In this document: positions 30,980-32,435 of the stretch, piece after piece
How positions within the stretch are numbered: position 1 is the stretch's first letter
Layout: each line of letters starts with the position of its first letter
From: Hydrococcus sp. Prado102
Lineage (GTDB): Bacteria; Cyanobacteriota; Cyanobacteriia; Cyanobacteriales; Microcystaceae
DNA length: 32,435 nt
NCBI GenBank assembly: GCA_025454425.1
Contig: JALOOL010000020.1
Location: forward strand, 1 to 32,435
Direction of reading: 5' to 3'
Program-made: the position numbers and the translations under genes
The notes under the pieces: model-generated
The model's database searches: none
Seen by the model: the letters and a program-made list of their open reading frames with translations, nothing else
What the model was told of the DNA's origin: nothing

Positions 30980-31582
30980 TTAATCCAGCCAAAACTCTTG
31001 AAACCTATTTGGAGACAACTCTGTGTAGCGAACGGTATGTTGAATAGAGTTGTGACCCAGATAAGCTTGGATTGCTCTGGTATCATGTCCCCGACTCGCC
31101 AAATAAAACCCACAGGCATGGCGTAGCATATGAGGATGGACACTCAAAGATAATCCAGCTATTTCTCCAGCACGTTCGATAATCCCTCTGGCTGTAGCAG
31201 CAGCCATGACTGTACCTCGCTCAGAAACAAATAGGTAATTTGAGTCAGGATATTCTCTCTGTAATTGTCGCAAAGCTCTTAATTCAACGCCACGTAAAGG
31301 ATGAGTAGAACTGACACCATGCTTGAGACGATTGATATAAATCGTGCCACCAGTAAAGTTTACCTGTTCCCATCTTAAAGCTACCAACTCTGATACTCTT
31401 AAGCCATGACGATATGCCATCAAAATCAAAGTTGAGTCTCTTAAAGGGTGTCTTCCGACTTCTTTAGCAGCAGAGATCATCGCAGCCACTTCTTGAGAAA
31501 AAAGATGTTCGCGGGAACGTTTTTCTTTATTGGGAATTTTGGTCGGAGGAGTGGTACGAGGCATAACCACCAACTTGCCCAT
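30980..31582 (-). CDS. small tyrosine recombinase (FimB/XerD-like catalytic domain)
   Basis: A 200-residue recombinase with the complete catalytic set: Arg62 in RHGLRVSEL, Lys87 in NRLKHGV, His151 and Arg154 in HPHMLRHACG, His177 in YLGHNSIQHT and the nucleophile Tyr186 in VRYTEL. It lacks the N-terminal core-binding domain, as in the short FimB/FimE-like or phage-type recombinases common in cyanobacteria. It could invert or integrate DNA near here. I found no obvious attachment-site repeats flanking the metal genes. ATG 31582 is used; an internal ATG six codons later is possible. It is adjacent to a broken IS. Confidence 0.85.
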   Translation of the reverse strand: MGKLVVMPRTTPPTKIPNKEKRSREHLFSQEVAAMISAAKEVGRHPLRDSTLILMAYRHGLRVSELVALRWEQVNFTGGTIYINRLKHGVSSTHPLRGVELRALRQLQREYPDSNYLFVSERGTVMAAATARGIIERAGEIAGLSLSVHPHMLRHACGFYLASRGHDTRAIQAYLGHNSIQHTVRYTELSPNRFQEFWLD

Positions 31583-31685
31583 AAATGATAGCTGGACATG
31601 AAAATGAAGGGTACGAAAAATTAACTCCTCACACCTTCAATGATAGAAAACTTACCCATAAATAGCTCTTTTTGGGGATGTTTTC

Positions 31686-32090
31686 TCATCCTGAAGTAGC
31701 TTGTGTCATTGATTGTCCATACCAACTATTTATGCGTTGGCGTAATTCTTGGTTGAGAACCAAATTTCGGACTTGAAGCAATAAATGTGCGCCTTTCTTA
31801 CTCCATCGCATCTGTTGTTTTTTGACAAATCGCTTGCTGACAACTTGATTTACTGTTGATTCGACAAAAGATGAAGCGATTCTCTCACCGCAACGATAAC
31901 GCTCCCCATAGTTGGGGATAAATTCAGCATTTTTCTCAATATACGACTGGAACTCTTCTACCTTGTTCAGCAGCTTTAAGGGAGATCTTTCAAGATCGAG
32001 GTCAATATCTTCATCCATCTCTTCATAATCTCCATAGGATAAATCTTCTAAAAGCTCTATTTCCTGTAAAGCTTCAAATCCTATCAGTTT
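31686..32090 (-). pseudogene. truncated ISKra4-type transposase, C-terminal fragment
   Basis: The frame is open from a stop at 32091-32093 to 31686 and encodes only the C-terminal part of a transposase (NYGERYRCGERIASSFVEST, then VNQVVSKRFVKKQQMRWSKK and GAHLLLQVRNLVLNQELRQR), which I recognise as the conserved end of ISKra4-family transposases. There is an ATG at 32018 but no ribosome-binding site or catalytic N-terminal region, and the upstream side breaks into unrelated sequence near 32090. The IS has therefore lost most of its length on that side. I could not identify its terminal repeat between 31583 and 31685. Confidence 0.7.
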
Positions 32091-32093
32091 TCA

Positions 32094-32435
32094 GTCAACA
32101 TCTAGAGGTTCAGTAGGTGAAGATTAAATAAAGCATGTATCCACATTTCCCTGGTAAGACTGCTAACGCTACAGCAGTAACTCTACTTTAACCGAAGTAC
32201 TATGATACATGCCATTGCAATCGCCAGACACTTATGTACCTTGAATAAAATTTGTATATGCAAGAACATTACCACGAGTTTAGTAAGTATGCTATCATGT
32301 TATTTGGCAATTCATTATTACTCCATTTATAAGCATCACTTGCTGTAGTACGAGAGGCCTCCCTTACTACATGGAAAAGTTTGGCCACTCACACAATGCT
32401 TCTAAGCTGTATCTATTCATTAAAAATCAATGGAA
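32094..32435. other. unassigned sequence at window end
   Basis: This stretch contains no HIP1 site, no open frame of useful length and no RNA gene or repeat that I recognise. The compositional break coincides with the truncated end of the transposase. It may be decayed mobile-element DNA or an assembly edge. Confidence 0.4.

Noticed and set aside
30781-31143. 120-codon minus-strand frame overlapping the recombinase
   Set aside because: It overlaps the conserved catalytic end of the recombinase in another frame and has no ribosome-binding site.
1-32435. CRISPR array, tRNA or rRNA gene
   Set aside because: No regularly spaced repeats of 25-40 bases, no cloverleaf with TTCRANY and no ribosomal RNA sequence was noticed on either strand by eye.

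Overview
The window looks cyanobacterial. The HIP1 octamer GCGATCGC and near variants recur throughout, base composition is moderate, and several families are typical of cyanobacteria: an SLH-OprB porin, DUF2808 proteins, an RppA/RppB-like two-component pair, and ISKra4-type and small tyrosine-recombinase mobile elements. An actin-like ParM with a small ParR-like partner, plus a ParA/TraL-like ATPase operon, suggest a plasmid or an integrated plasmid region. That is inference; no replication gene is visible.

Layout. (1) 1-6.4 kb is the plasmid backbone: a minus-strand operon of ParA/TraL-like ATPase, coiled-coil membrane protein and exported protein; a lone hypothetical gene with a terminator; and parR-like plus parM. 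(2) 6.4-21.7 kb is a long minus-strand metal-response block: response regulator and sensor kinase, methyltransferase, small exported protein, two DUF2808 proteins, a two-helix membrane peptide, a porin, a frameshifted exported protein, a YtkA/FixH-like lipoprotein, an HME-type RND pump, a methyltransferase, a Tat-exported multicopper oxidase, a BNR beta-propeller protein and a Met-rich periplasmic protein. (3) 22.0-27.5 kb is a plus-strand copper block: methyltransferase, Cys-rich Csp3-like copper-storage protein, CopZ-like chaperone, CopA ATPase, a 25-residue membrane peptide, a cupredoxin-domain protein and a MerR-family regulator. (4) 27.5-30.7 kb is a second RND pump. (5) 30.9-32.4 kb holds a tyrosine recombinase, a broken ISKra4-type transposase and an unassigned end.

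The main new observation is regulatory. Ten copies of one direct repeat, TTTCAT-N5-TTTCAT (read on the minus strand), lie in the intergenic regions. Nine precede minus-strand genes or operons, including the response-regulator gene itself. In most of these nine a -10-like hexamer falls about 18 bases after the second TTTCAT, as for a PhoB/OmpR-type activator replacing the -35 box. I infer that this is the operator of the local two-component system and that it links the porin, DUF2808 pair, two-helix protein, oxidase operon and both RND pumps into one envelope metal-stress regulon. Separately, three promoters carry a MerR-type dyad in a 20-bp spacer. They precede the Met-rich protein operon, copZ-copA, and a stretch with no obvious gene except a 23-codon ORF. 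The Met-rich operon has both kinds of site, so the cytoplasmic (MerR) and envelope (two-component) sensing arms appear to meet there.

The likely division of labour is as follows. CopZ, Csp and CopA handle cytosolic Cu(I); the multicopper oxidase, Met-rich protein and cupredoxin protein handle copper outside the cytoplasm; the RND pumps export metal. No membrane-fusion or outer-membrane-factor partner for the pumps is in the window. The identity of the sensed metal, copper or another such as nickel, cannot be settled from sequence alone.
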